Assembly: GCF_022568835.1 (NCBI RefSeq) | Contig: NZ_JAKZHV010000003.1 | Span: 1-64,000, forward strand | Origin: Arsenicicoccus piscis | GTDB lineage: Bacteria; Actinomycetota; Actinomycetes; Actinomycetales; Dermatophilaceae | DNA: 64,000 nucleotides | Direction of reading: 5' to 3' | Shown: positions 46,205 through 56,903 of the stretch, in pieces | Position numbering within the stretch: the first letter of the stretch is position 1 | How the letters are laid out: each line of letters begins with the position of its first letter | Translations under genes and position numbers: made by a program | Notes under the pieces: model-generated | The model's input: only the letters and a program-made list of their open reading frames with translations | Databases searched by the model: none | What the model was told of the DNA's origin: nothing

Positions 46205-46711
46205 TTAGCTGCCTTGCGCGGCCTGGGCTCGACGCCGTGCGGCGACGGCCTTGCGCGCAGCCTTGGCTTGCGCGAGGACAGTCTCTAGGTCCTCGTCGTC
46301 GAAGGGCGCTGCGACCTCAGCGAGCGCGCGACACTGCTCTTCCTTGCGGCGCTCGCGATACTCGAGGACATCCTGGAGCCGCACCTTGCGCCGGGTGCTG
46401 ACTCGCTCGAAGGGCATGCGGCCTTCGTCGAGGAACTTCACGAGGGTGGGGCGCGTGACCCCCAGCAGATCGGCGGCTTGCTGGGTGGTCAGGACAGGGT
46501 CGTTCGGCGTAACGGTGATGGCTTTCCCCGCCTGCATCGCTGTGACGACTTGCTGAAGGATCTCGTAGACCGGCTCCGGCAGCGGCACATCACCACGGGG
46601 TCCCCGCAGTGCGAACTCTGCCTGGGGGTTGGGTGCGTCGGTCAGGGCCTGCTCGACAGGGGTCAGCTCCTGGTGGGTGGCCGGGAGATAGGTTCGCGCG
46701 GTGAGGGTCAT
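46205..46711 (-). CDS. Excisionase-type HTH protein, antitoxin-like, without a toxin partner
   Basis: 168-residue DNA-binding protein. The MerR-like HTH reads TTQQAADLLGVTRPTLVKFL, then DEGRMPFERVSTRRKVRLQD, the form found in antitoxins paired with PIN-domain toxins of the VapC-like COG1848/COG3744 kind. The N-terminal 90 residues and C-terminal Ala/Arg-rich helix complete it. A toxin gene would normally follow within a few bases, but the next gene downstream is dedA on the opposite strand, 6 bases away. The upstream region has an A/T-rich stretch (46732-46765) that could be its promoter. Confidence 0.8.
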   Translation of the reverse strand: MTLTARTYLPATHQELTPVEQALTDAPNPQAEFALRGPRGDVPLPEPVYEILQQVVTAMQAGKAITVTPNDPVLTTQQAADLLGVTRPTLVKFLDEGRMPFERVSTRRKVRLQDVLEYRERRKEEQCRALAEVAAPFDDEDLETVLAQAKAARKAVAARRRAQAAQGS

Positions 46712-46794
46712 CGCCGTGCCCTCTCTGGTTCAGAGAAGAAAGCATAAGTCACTTTCGTTTTTTTCGCTACGGGTCAACGCCCGCGGCGACCCGG

Positions 46795-46810
46795 CCCGCC
46801 AGATGGCGGG
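46795..46810 (-). terminator. Hairpin after the MFS gene
   Basis: CCCGCC-AGAT-GGCGGG, 4 bases downstream of the MFS stop codon. There is no U-run on the transcribed strand, so it is at best a weak or Rho-assisted terminator. Confidence 0.35.
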
Positions 46811-46814
46811 AGGT

Positions 46815-48062
46815 CTACGGGGCGGGCGCGCCCACGGCGACGAGGTGCCGCTGCGCGGCGCGGGCGGCGGGGTGCATGGCTGCTGCGGCCGCGACGGCGA
46901 TGACCGCGATGACCGCCCAGCCGACGGTGCCCCACTGGAGCGCCAGGAAGGTGTAGAGCGCGGGGAAGATGATCGGTTCGATCTGGTAGCCAAGCCCCCA
47001 GATCCCTTGGTAGTCACCGAGCCTGCGGTGGTCGGACAGCTCGCTGGTGAAGCCCCAGTCCGCCGCGGACTGCCACAGCTCGGCACCGGTGATCGTCACG
47101 TGGCCCGCCCAGATGAGCAGGATCGACACCCAGCCGACCGTCTGGTGGGTGACGGCGATGATGGCGCACGAGATGACGAACGCCCAGCCCGACCAGCGCA
47201 CGGCACGCAGGCACCCGTTGACGGAATCGGCCACCCGCGAGGCGCGAACCTGCAGCAGCACGGCCAGCACGGTGTTCGTGCCGAACAACCAGGCCAGCAA
47301 GGTGTGCGGCGCGTCCGTGCGGCTCACGAGCCACAGCGGGACGACCACGTTGAGCAGCACCTGGTTGGAGGCCAGCACGCCGTTGCCCATCGCCAGTGCG
47401 ACGAAGCCCCGGTTGCGCCACGCCGCGGGCGCCGCTTCGAGGGCGTCCTCGATCGTCGCCGTGGGCACCGGGCGCTCGATCGCGGGCAGGCGCGTGATCA
47501 CCTGAATCGCGTTGATCACCAACAAGGCTCCCGTCAGCAGCGGGATCAGCTTGACGGCCGACAGGCCGAGGCCGAGGGCTACGCCGCTGGCGCCGGCGCC
47601 GAGGGTGTAGCCGACGTTGCGCGCGGCTCGCTGGTAGGCCATCGACCGCACCCGCTGCTCGCGCGAGAACACGGCGAGCCGGTAGACGTTGCGGGCGTTG
47701 CGTCCTGCCGACTCGAAGACCGCCAGCACCGACAGCATCGCGATGTAGCCGACGAGACCGCCGATGAACGGCCACACGAAGTACAGCGCGGCTTCGACCG
47801 CAGCGGACAGCACCCAGAGCGGCTTGGCGCCCATCCGGTCGGCGAGCCGTCCCATGGGGATCTGCAGCACGAGCGCCACGAGCGCGGCCACCGACATGCC
47901 CAGACCGACCTGAGCACCGGTCAGCCCGACGACCTGCGTGAAGTAGACGGCCGTCCCGGTCAGGAACGTCCCCGTCGCGAACGCGGAGAGCACGCTCTGG
48001 TAGACCAGGTCGCGCTCGAGAACCGTCGGGGGCAGGATCCGTCGCCACCCTTGCATGCTCAT
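46815..48062 (-). CDS. MFS transporter
   Basis: 415-residue, 12-helix major facilitator. The loop 2-3 motif is MGRLADRMGAKPLW. The sequence has no clear drug-family signature apart from general resemblance to multidrug permeases. GGAGGTG immediately upstream favours the first of two ATGs (48062). A 22-base palindrome at 48072-48093, between the ATG and the likely promoter, points to control by a repressor, for example of the MarR type, not present next to it. Confidence 0.87.
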   Translation of the reverse strand: MSMQGWRRILPPTVLERDLVYQSVLSAFATGTFLTGTAVYFTQVVGLTGAQVGLGMSVAALVALVLQIPMGRLADRMGAKPLWVLSAAVEAALYFVWPFIGGLVGYIAMLSVLAVFESAGRNARNVYRLAVFSREQRVRSMAYQRAARNVGYTLGAGASGVALGLGLSAVKLIPLLTGALLVINAIQVITRLPAIERPVPTATIEDALEAAPAAWRNRGFVALAMGNGVLASNQVLLNVVVPLWLVSRTDAPHTLLAWLFGTNTVLAVLLQVRASRVADSVNGCLRAVRWSGWAFVISCAIIAVTHQTVGWVSILLIWAGHVTITGAELWQSAADWGFTSELSDHRRLGDYQGIWGLGYQIEPIIFPALYTFLALQWGTVGWAVIAVIAVAAAAAMHPAARAAQRHLVAVGAPAP

Positions 48063-48071
48063 GACACCTCC

Positions 48072-48093
48072 GCTATCTCGATGTCAAGATAGC
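48072..48093. promoter_or_regulatory. Putative repressor operator upstream of the MFS gene
   Basis: 22-base palindrome: arms GCTATCT and AGATAGC with a central 8 bases CGATGTCA, pairing at 9 of 11 positions overall. The core TATCT-CGA...TCA-AGATA resembles MarR-family sites built on TCTTGA/TCAAGA. It begins 10 bases from the MFS start codon. Confidence 0.55.
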
Positions 48094-48150
48094 CGAGGGC
48101 GGGGCCCGCGCGGCAAGTGATTTAGGCGACCGGGCGCGCCGCTCCCACCG

Positions 48151-49637
<1,487 letters not shown>

Positions 49638-49641
<4 letters not shown>

Positions 49642-52205
49642 GCGATCTCCTTGGACGAGGTGCGAGACGACGGGCGGCCGTGGTGGTCGGCCACGAGCTG
49701 GTTGGCGGAGCGCAGGACCCGCGCCGAGACGAGCTCCGCCGGGTCCAGGTCGGTGGTGGAACGGACGACGAAGGTGTGCGACTCCCCGGGCGTCAGGGTG
49801 ACGAGCCCGGAGTCGAACCGCGCGTCAGGGTCGAGCTTGTCGACGAGCAGCATCAGGTCGAGGGTGAGCGTCGGCGAGGTGACGGTCACCTCGTAACCGT
49901 CGGCGGTGCGGTCTACGGACGTGATGAGGGTGTCCTCCAGCGGCAGGTCGATCGGCTCTACCGGTGGCATCACGACGTGCCGGTCAGCGAGCTCGACGTC
50001 GGCGACGTGGCCGGGCCGGGGGTTGCCGAGCACGCGGTAGGCCACGCCCCGCGGCGGCACGTGCAGCGGCTCGAGCGCGTGCGTCTCGCCCTCGGTCGCG
50101 GGCAGCAGGTACTCGTGCCACACGCCCTCGACGACCCACTCCTCGTCGGTGTCGTTGGAGCAGACGAGCGCGAGGTTGCCGTCGCGCGGCTGCAGGGTCG
50201 CGAGCCGGTCGGCGTAGACCTCCCGCAGGGCAAACCAGAGCGGCTTGCGGATGCCGGCCGAGTCGACCGCCGCCCACGACGTCACCGGCCAGCAGTCGTT
50301 GAGCTGCCACACGATCGAGCCCATGCACAGCGGCTGCAGCGAGCGGAAGTGCTCGATCGCGAAGCGCACGGCACGCGCCTGCTGCAGCTGCGTCGCCCAG
50401 TGCCAGTCCTCGAATTCCGTTGGCAGCGGCAGGTGCCCACGAATCCCGTAGGTGAGCTTGTCGTCACCCCAGAGCGCCTTCTGGTGCACCAGCATCTGCG
50501 GCGACGTCGGTGTCGTCGGCTCGTCGTGGACCGCACCGACGAGGGTGCTCCACGCCGGCGGACCCTGATAGCCGAACTCGCTGACGAACCGCGGCTGGTA
50601 GCGCGCGTAGACGCTCTGGTCGGCGGCGTTCCACCCGTCCCAGATGTGCATGGTGCCGTGGTGCGGCGAGTTCGGGTGCTGATCCTCGTCGAACGACCAC
50701 GGGCTGCCCGGCGAGTACGGCCGGCTCGGGTCGAGCTCGGCGAGCAGCTCCGGCAACAGCTGGAGGTAAAACCCGTAGCCCCAGGAGCGGTCCTCGAGCG
50801 TCTCGGCCCAGTGCCAGTCGACGAAGCCCCAGAGGTTCTCGTTGTTGCCGTTCCACACGGCGAGGCTCGGGTGCGCGGACAGACGCGGCACGGTGTCGCG
50901 CACCTCGGCGACGACCTCCTCGCGCAGCCGCTCCTCGTCGTAGGCCGCGCAGGCGAACAGGAAGTCCTGCCAGACCAGCACGCCGGCCTCGTCGCACGCG
51001 GCGTAGAACGCGTCGTCCTCGTAGATCCCCCCACCCCAGATGCGCAGCAGGTTCATCCCCGCGTCGGCGGCGTCCGCGACGGCCCGCGCGTACTGCTCGG
51101 GCGTGATCCGGGACGGGAAGCAGTCGTCCGGGATCCAGTTCGCGCCCTTGACAAAGAGCTCGACTCCGTTGACCGCCAACGCAAATCGCCGGCCGTGCCC
51201 GTCCTCGCTCGTGTCCAGCGTGACGGTCCGGAATCCGGTGCGAATGGTCCGGGAGTCGTACTGTTGGCCGCCGTCGCGCGCGTCGCTACCCGCCGGCGAC
51301 CCATCACCGTCCAGCAGCTCCACCCCCACGTCGTAGAGCGGCTGGTCACCGTGCGCGAGCGGCCACCAGGGCTCCACTCCCGGGACGTCGAGCCGCCCGC
51401 GGGCTACCCCGTCGACGACGGGCAGCCGCACCTCGGCCTCGCCGCACGTGACCCGCAGCTCAAGCGGCCGGTCGTCGACCGCCTCGACGGCGACGTCGAT
51501 GTCGAGCGAGCCCTGCCGGGCGGCGCCGTCCCACCCAGGCAGCAGCGTGGTCGCGCCGAGGCGTGCACCGGTCCAGCGGCGCACCTCGACCGGCCGCCAG
51601 AGCCCGGCGGTCACGAGGTCCGGGCCCCAGTCCCAGCCGAAGTTGCACGCCATCTTGCGCAGCGCGTTGAACGGGTGGTGGTTGACGTGGATGCGGTGCT
51701 GCTGCTCCTGCGCCGCGAGGTAGGCCGCGTGCAGCTGGGCGTCGAAGGTGACGACGAGCGGCAGCTCTCCGCGCCCGGCGAACCGGGTCACGTCGAGGAC
51801 GTGCGTCCGGTGCTGGTTGCGCACCTCGGCCAGCAGCTCACCGCCCAGCTCGATCGTGGCGACCGTGTCGACTCCGTGGAGGACGAGCTCTACCCGCTCG
51901 TCGTCGGACGCCGCCGCCACGAGATCGAGCGCGGTCGCGAATTCCCAACGGGTCCAACCGATCCAGTGCAGGTCGTGCTCGTTGGCCCCGTCGTAGGGAT
52001 CGGGGATGAGCCCGGCGGCGAGCAGGTCGGTGTGGACGCACCCGGGCACGGTGGCGGGGATGCTGTCGGGCAGCTCGGGCTTGGCCTGCCACAGCTGCGG
52101 GCAGTCGGCCGCGAGGTCGCCGGGGGTGCCTTGCGGCAGGTCGGCGAGCGGCTCCGGCTGATCGAGGGCACGCAGGGTCCAGCCCTGCACGGGCGTGACG
52201 TTCAT
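49638..52205 (-). CDS. Beta-mannosidase-like glycoside hydrolase family 2
   Basis: 855-residue GH2 enzyme of the beta-mannosidase group. The sugar-binding N-domain has [13 protein letters not shown]. The catalytic domain carries the acid/base Glu456 in [11 protein letters not shown] and the nucleophile Glu543 in [11 protein letters not shown]. There is no signal peptide, so it acts inside the cell on imported oligosaccharides. It lies 19 bases downstream of the permease gene and is coupled to the GH1 gene, so the operon probably breaks down beta-mannose-containing glycans. Confidence 0.9.
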
Positions 52206-52224
52206 GAGGATCCTTCGTCGAGGT

Positions 52225-53064
52225 CTACTTGACCGCGCCGGCGGTCATGCCGGCCACGAGGTGACGTTGCGCGAGCAGGAAACCGACGACCACGGGCACG
52301 CTGACGACCAAGGAGGCGGCCATGATCTCGTTCCAGTAGACGTTCGTCTGGGTGGCGTACTGGCGCAGGCCGACCGCGAGGGTGCGGTTCTCGTCGGTGG
52401 TCATGACGGAGGCGAAGAGGACCTCGCCCCAGGACGTCATGAACGAGTAGATCGCGACCGAGATGACACCGGGCAGCGCGGCGGGAAGCACGATCTGCCA
52501 CAACGTCTTCCACCGGCTGGCGCCGTCCACGAGGGCGGCGTCGTCGAGGTCGCGCGGGATGCCGTCGAAGTAGCCGACCAGCATCCAGATCGAGAACGGC
52601 AGGCTGAACGTCAGGTAGGTGATGATCAGCCCGATGCGGGTGCCGACGAGCTTGATGCCGAGGCTGGTGTCGATGTTGACGAAGATGAGGAACAGCGGCA
52701 GCAGGAAGAGCACGCCGGGGAACATCTGCGTCGACAAGATGGTGGTCGTGAACGTCGAGCGCCCGTGGAAGTGGAAGCGCGAGACGGCGTAGGCCGCGAG
52801 GATCGCGATGAACACGCTGACGACCGTCGCGACGGTGGCGACGATGATGCTGTTGACGAAGTAGTGCGCCAGCGGCACGGTCGACCACATCGACACGAAC
52901 GGCTGATAGGTGAGGTGCGACGGGAGCCAGGTGAACGCGCCCTGCACGTCGCCGAGCGGCTTCAGCGACGAGGTGGCCATGACGTAGAGCGGCACCGTCG
53001 TGAAGATGGTGAGGAAGGTCAGGACGACCCAGCGCAGGATCCTCGAGGCGGTGGTGTCACGCAT
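52225..53064 (-). CDS. Carbohydrate ABC transporter permease, MalG type
   Basis: 279-residue permease with six helices. YSFMTSWGEVLFASVMT and the EAA loop DLDDAALVDGASRWKTLWQI, VLPAALPG are typical of CUT1 sugar importers. It overlaps the MalF-type permease by 8 bases. The ATPase (MsiK/MsmK-like) is not encoded in the operon, as is normal in actinobacteria. Confidence 0.92.
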   Translation of the reverse strand: MRDTTASRILRWVVLTFLTIFTTVPLYVMATSSLKPLGDVQGAFTWLPSHLTYQPFVSMWSTVPLAHYFVNSIIVATVATVVSVFIAILAAYAVSRFHFHGRSTFTTTILSTQMFPGVLFLLPLFLIFVNIDTSLGIKLVGTRIGLIITYLTFSLPFSIWMLVGYFDGIPRDLDDAALVDGASRWKTLWQIVLPAALPGVISVAIYSFMTSWGEVLFASVMTTDENRTLAVGLRQYATQTNVYWNEIMAASLVVSVPVVVGFLLAQRHLVAGMTAGAVK

Positions 53065-54031
53065 TGGCGGACCTCCTGTTCGTCAGCGCGAGATAGAGGC
53101 CGGTCACGATCATCAGGAAGATCAGCAGCAGACAGCTCATCGCGGCACCGCTGCCGAAGTTCCAGGTGAGGAACGACGCGTTGTAGATGTGGAACGAGAT
53201 GAGGTCACCGGCGGGTGGCTGCGCGGAGCCGAACAGGACGAACGGCGTGTTGAAGTCGCAGAAGGTCCACAGGAACAGCACGAAGATCAGCACGGTGTTG
53301 ACCGGGCGCAGCATCGGCAGCGTGATCATCCGCCAGGCCTTGAGCGGTCTGGCGCCGTCGACCTCGGCCGCCTCGTAGACGTCCTGCGGGATGGATTGCA
53401 ACCCAGCCATGATCGTGAGGAAGGCGAACGGCCACAGTCGCCAGATGGCTACCACCACCAGGGACACGAAGGCGTTGTTGCCGATCAGCCAGAACGGACG
53501 GGTGTCCGTCAGGTGCAGCTGGTCGACGAGGATGTGGTTCACCAGGCCGGTGTCGCGCTGCAGCATGAAGTTCCACGTGATGATGCCTGCGTAGGCCGGC
53601 AGCGCATAGGGCACGAGGAACAGGGTGCGGAAGAACGCGCGCCCCTTGAACTCCTTCTGCAGCACGACCGCGGCCAGCATCCCGAGCGCCCACGCGAAGA
53701 GCACGGCGAGGGCCGAGAACGCGCAGGTGACCAGGAAGGACTGCAGCAGTCGCTGCCCGACGATGCCGTTGAAGTCGACGGCGACGCGGTAGTTCTTCAA
53801 CCCGACGAACGGCGCGGCCGACCAGTTGCGGATGAAGAACTTGGTCAGTTGGATGAACGACATCCAGACGCCCACCGCCATCGGGATGAGGTGGATGGCC
53901 AGCTCGAAGATGACCGCCGGGGCGATCAGCAGATAGGGCAGCCAGCCGCCCGTGGTCCTCGGCCGCTCACGCTTCTTCCGGCGGGTGGTCGAGGCGCCCG
54001 GGGCGGGGGCGATCTGTGGGACGGCGCTCAT
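53057..54031 (-). CDS. Carbohydrate ABC transporter permease, MalF type
   Basis: 324-residue permease. An N-terminal basic tail (TRRKKRERPRT), six helices and the EAA loop DVYEAAEVDGARPLKAWRMI, TLPMLRPV. It is the partner of the MalG-type permease and lies 34 bases downstream of the binding-protein gene. The start is the first Met (MSAVPQIAPAPG) with GGAGG before it. Confidence 0.92.
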   Translation of the reverse strand: MSAVPQIAPAPGASTTRRKKRERPRTTGGWLPYLLIAPAVIFELAIHLIPMAVGVWMSFIQLTKFFIRNWSAAPFVGLKNYRVAVDFNGIVGQRLLQSFLVTCAFSALAVLFAWALGMLAAVVLQKEFKGRAFFRTLFLVPYALPAYAGIITWNFMLQRDTGLVNHILVDQLHLTDTRPFWLIGNNAFVSLVVVAIWRLWPFAFLTIMAGLQSIPQDVYEAAEVDGARPLKAWRMITLPMLRPVNTVLIFVLFLWTFCDFNTPFVLFGSAQPPAGDLISFHIYNASFLTWNFGSGAAMSCLLLIFLMIVTGLYLALTNRRSANA

Positions 54032-54065
54032 CGTCGAGCCTCCTTCCAGGTGGTGGCGCGGCGGG

Positions 54066-55397
54066 TCAGCTGGAGGCCGCGACCTGGTCCTGGGCGTCCT
54101 TCATGGCGGCCTTGACGTCGGCGGCGGAGACGGTGCCGCCGGACGCGATCTTGGCGAACATTGCGTTCATCGCCTTGCCGACCGTGGACTCGAACTGGTC
54201 CTCCGCGGGCACGAGCGGCAGCGGGGCCGAGCGCGTGTTGTAGATCTCCTGGAAGGTCTTGGCCTCCTCGGCGTTCTCGGTGAAGACGGGGGTCTCCCCC
54301 TTGAGCACCGGCAGCGAGGAGAACGGCTTGCCGAGCGTCTTCTGCGTCGAGGCGTCGGTCATGAACTTCACGAACTTCAGCGCCGCGTCCTGGTTCTTGG
54401 TGTTCTTGAAGACCGACAGGTTGATGCCCGCGACGTGCGAGGCCGTGTTGTTCTTGGCGTCCGCGGGGGCGGGGAAGGGCACGACGCCGTACTCGTCGGC
54501 CTTCATCCCGTTGGCGATGATCGAGGCGTCGGCGTTGTTCTGGTTGATGATCATCGCCGCCTTCTTGGCGGAGAAGTCGGCGACGGACTTGGTGCCGTTG
54601 TCGTACTGCGCGTTCGAGGGGTTGACGACCTTGTGGGTCTGCATGAGGTCGAGGTAGCGCACGATGCCTTGAACGTTGGCGTCGGTGTCGAAGGTCGGCT
54701 GCCCGGACGCGTCGAAGAAGTTGCCGCCGTTTTGCTGGCTGTTGATGAAGGCGAAGTGGTTGTTCTCGGTGTAGGAGCCGGCGGCCAGGCTCATGCCGTA
54801 GACGTTCGTGGACGGGTTGGTCAGCTTCTTGGCGTCCGCGACCATCTCCTCCCACGTGGTGGGCGGGGTGAGGCCGGCGGCCTTGAACATCGCCTTGTTG
54901 TAGTAGAGGCCATACGCGAGACCGTAGAGCGGCACGGACGTCGGGTCCTCGCCCTCCTTGCCGCCGGTCTTGAGGGCCGTCTCGACGAACTTGTCCTTGC
55001 CGCCGATCGCCTCCATGGCCTTGGCGTCGAACGGCAGGAAGGCGCCCGTGGCCTGCAGCGACGCCGCCCAGGTGTTGCCGATGTTGACCACGTCCGGGCC
55101 CTGGCCGGAGGTGACCGCGGTCTGGATGCGGGTCTGCAGGTCGTTCCACCCGATGACCTCGAGGTTGACCTTGATGCCGGTCTGCTTCTGGAAGGCGTCG
55201 AGCACCGGCGTCAGCTGCTTCTTGTCGTCGTCCAGGCTGGTGCCCTGGTTGCTGGCCCAGTAGGTCAGCGTGCTGCCACCGGCCGCGGCCCCCGGGCTGG
55301 CGGACGTCGTGTCGCCGCCACCGCCGCCACCGCAGGCGCTGAGCCCCAGGGTGAGCGCGGTCGCGGTGGTGAGCGCAAGAACGGTACGGATCTTCAC
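54066..55397 (-). CDS. Sugar ABC transporter substrate-binding lipoprotein
   Basis: 443-residue CUT1 binding protein. GTG start (VKIRTVLALTTATALTLG), lipobox LSACGGGGGG and a Ser/Gly linker, then the SBP_bac_1 fold: LTYWASNQGTSLDDDKKQLT at the start and DVVNIGNTWAASLQATGA in the middle. AAGGGAG lies before the GTG. It is the first gene of the operon. The 5' leader is cut 22 bases upstream of the GTG by an IS256-family element (target duplication CCCAGGTG), which parts it from its probable LacI operators. Confidence 0.9.
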   Translation of the reverse strand: MKIRTVLALTTATALTLGLSACGGGGGGDTTSASPGAAAGGSTLTYWASNQGTSLDDDKKQLTPVLDAFQKQTGIKVNLEVIGWNDLQTRIQTAVTSGQGPDVVNIGNTWAASLQATGAFLPFDAKAMEAIGGKDKFVETALKTGGKEGEDPTSVPLYGLAYGLYYNKAMFKAAGLTPPTTWEEMVADAKKLTNPSTNVYGMSLAAGSYTENNHFAFINSQQNGGNFFDASGQPTFDTDANVQGIVRYLDLMQTHKVVNPSNAQYDNGTKSVADFSAKKAAMIINQNNADASIIANGMKADEYGVVPFPAPADAKNNTASHVAGINLSVFKNTKNQDAALKFVKFMTDASTQKTLGKPFSSLPVLKGETPVFTENAEEAKTFQEIYNTRSAPLPLVPAEDQFESTVGKAMNAMFAKIASGGTVSAADVKAAMKDAQDQVAASS

Positions 55398-55639
55398 AGC
55401 TGACTCCCTTGTCAACGGGCCCAGGTGAGTGAAGTCCAGCAGAGTGGTGTACGACGGACCCGAGTGAGCGCGTGCCTCCGACGTAGGCGCGGCCACCGGG
55501 TGGATCCTTCGAGTGATCTGCGAAAACCGACTCGAAGAAGGAACCACAACGATGACCGCTGTACCCAGTATCGACCCTGCCCGCTTCCTCGACGAGCAGC
55601 TGTCGGGCCTTACCCCCGGATCTTGGACACGGGGTGTGA

Positions 55640-56551
55640 TTACGCGGCGGTTGGCAGCGTAGCGGCCCGGCGGGCCTCGTAGGTGGACGGGGAGAGGTAG
55701 CCGCACCAGCTGTGACGGCGGCGGGTGTTGTAGCGGACGAGCCATCTGAAGACCTGCCGGCGGCAGGTCAGCTCGTCGGGCCAGCAGGCGGTGTCTTGGA
55801 GGACCTCGCGCTTCATCGTGGCGTTGAACGACTCCGCGAGTGCGTTGTCGGCCGACGAGCCGACGGCGCCCATCGACTGGGTGACGCCGAACTTCTTGCA
55901 GAGCTGGGCGTAGGCCTTGGAGCAGTAGACCGACCCGTGGTCGCTGTGGAAGATCGCGCCCTTGAGGCTGTCTCGGGTCGCGGCCGCGACGTTCAACGCT
56001 TCCTCGACGAGTTCGGTGCGCATGTGGTCGGCGATCGCCCAGCCGGCGAGCCGTCGGGAGTAGCAGTCGATCACGGTCGCCAGGTACAGATTCGTCCCGT
56101 CCGCGAGCGGGAGGTAGGTGATGTCGCCGACGTAGCGCCGGTTGGGGCGCTCGGCGGTGAAGTCGCGCTGGAGCAGGTCGGGGTACTTCTGCCCCGACGG
56201 CTCGGGGATCGTGGTCCGCACCCGCCGCCTCTTCACATAGCCACGGATGCCCTCGGCCCGCATCACCCGCGCGACGCGCTTGTGGTTGACCCGCTCACCG
56301 GCAGGGGTGTTGTCGTTGAGCTCGGCGGTGACCCGCGGCGCACCGCAAGTGTTGTCCTCGGCGTGGACGGCCCTGATCCGCTCCGCGAGCTCGGCATCGG
56401 CCCGAGCTCGCTCTTCGCGTGCCGGGGCTGCCTTGAGCCAGGCGTAGTAGGAGGAGCGCTCGATCTCGACGAGCTCGCACAGTCGCTTCACCTCGAAGGT
56501 GGCGCGGAGTTGTCGGCGACGAACTGGAAGCGACTCACCAGCGCGTCTCCC
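55640..56551 (-). CDS. IS3 family transposase orfB (integrase core), N-terminus out of frame
   Basis: About 300 residues with the rve DDE core: Asp in RYVGDITYLPLADG, Asp in GAIFHSDHGSVY and Glu in ADNALAESFNATMKRE. The HTH_21-type start ATFEVKRLCELVEIERSSYY follows. Reading back, the expected beginning VSRFQFVADNSA starts at a GTG overlapping orfA's end but is out of frame with the rest. One missing C (or two extra bases) near 56507 explains this. The start coordinate given is only the point where the open frame leaves orfA. Confidence 0.8.
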   Translation of the reverse strand, partial: GRRAGESLPVRRRQLRATFEVKRLCELVEIERSSYYAWLKAAPAREERARADAELAERIRAVHAEDNTCGAPRVTAELNDNTPAGERVNHKRVARVMRAEGIRGYVKRRRVRTTIPEPSGQKYPDLLQRDFTAERPNRRYVGDITYLPLADGTNLYLATVIDCYSRRLAGWAIADHMRTELVEEALNVAAATRDSLKGAIFHSDHGSVYCSKAYAQLCKKFGVTQSMGAVGSSADNALAESFNATMKREVLQDTACWPDELTCRRQVFRWLVRYNTRRRHSWCGYLSPSTYEARRAATLPTAA

Positions 56552-56903
56552 CGGCGAAATACTTGGCCGCCCGCTGCAGGATCTCCCGCTCGGTGGTGAG
56601 CTTGGTGGTCTCGGCCCGCAGCGCCGCGTTCTCGGCCTCCAGTCGGTCGATCTTCTGCTCCGGCGTCTCACCTTCGGGCGCCGAGGAGTTCTTCCTCGAC
56701 GGCCTGGACTGCAGTGGGCTGGAGGTCAACGTCCCGTCAGCAGCGGTCTTCTTGCCGGTCCCGTAGACCTCGAGCCAACCCCGCAGCGTGCCACGCACGA
56801 TGCCGAGGTCCTCGGCGATGCCGCGGACCGTGGCACCCGGGGTGGACTCGTACAAGTCGACGGCCTGACGACGGAACTCCTCGGAATAGTTCTTCCTAGC
56901 CAT
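56535..56903 (-). CDS. IS3 family transposase orfA (HTH)
   Basis: 122-residue helix-turn-helix protein: ARKNYSEEFRRQAVDLYEST, GIAEDLGIVRGTLRGWLEVY, then a leucine-zipper-like coil EQKIDRLEAENAALRAETTK. In IS3 elements orfA and orfB are joined by a -1 ribosomal frameshift to make the active transposase. The ATG at 56903 is the family start; the frame reaches further up only into the IS end. Confidence 0.88.
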   Translation of the reverse strand: MARKNYSEEFRRQAVDLYESTPGATVRGIAEDLGIVRGTLRGWLEVYGTGKKTAADGTLTSSPLQSRPSRKNSSAPEGETPEQKIDRLEAENAALRAETTKLTTEREILQRAAKYFAGETRW

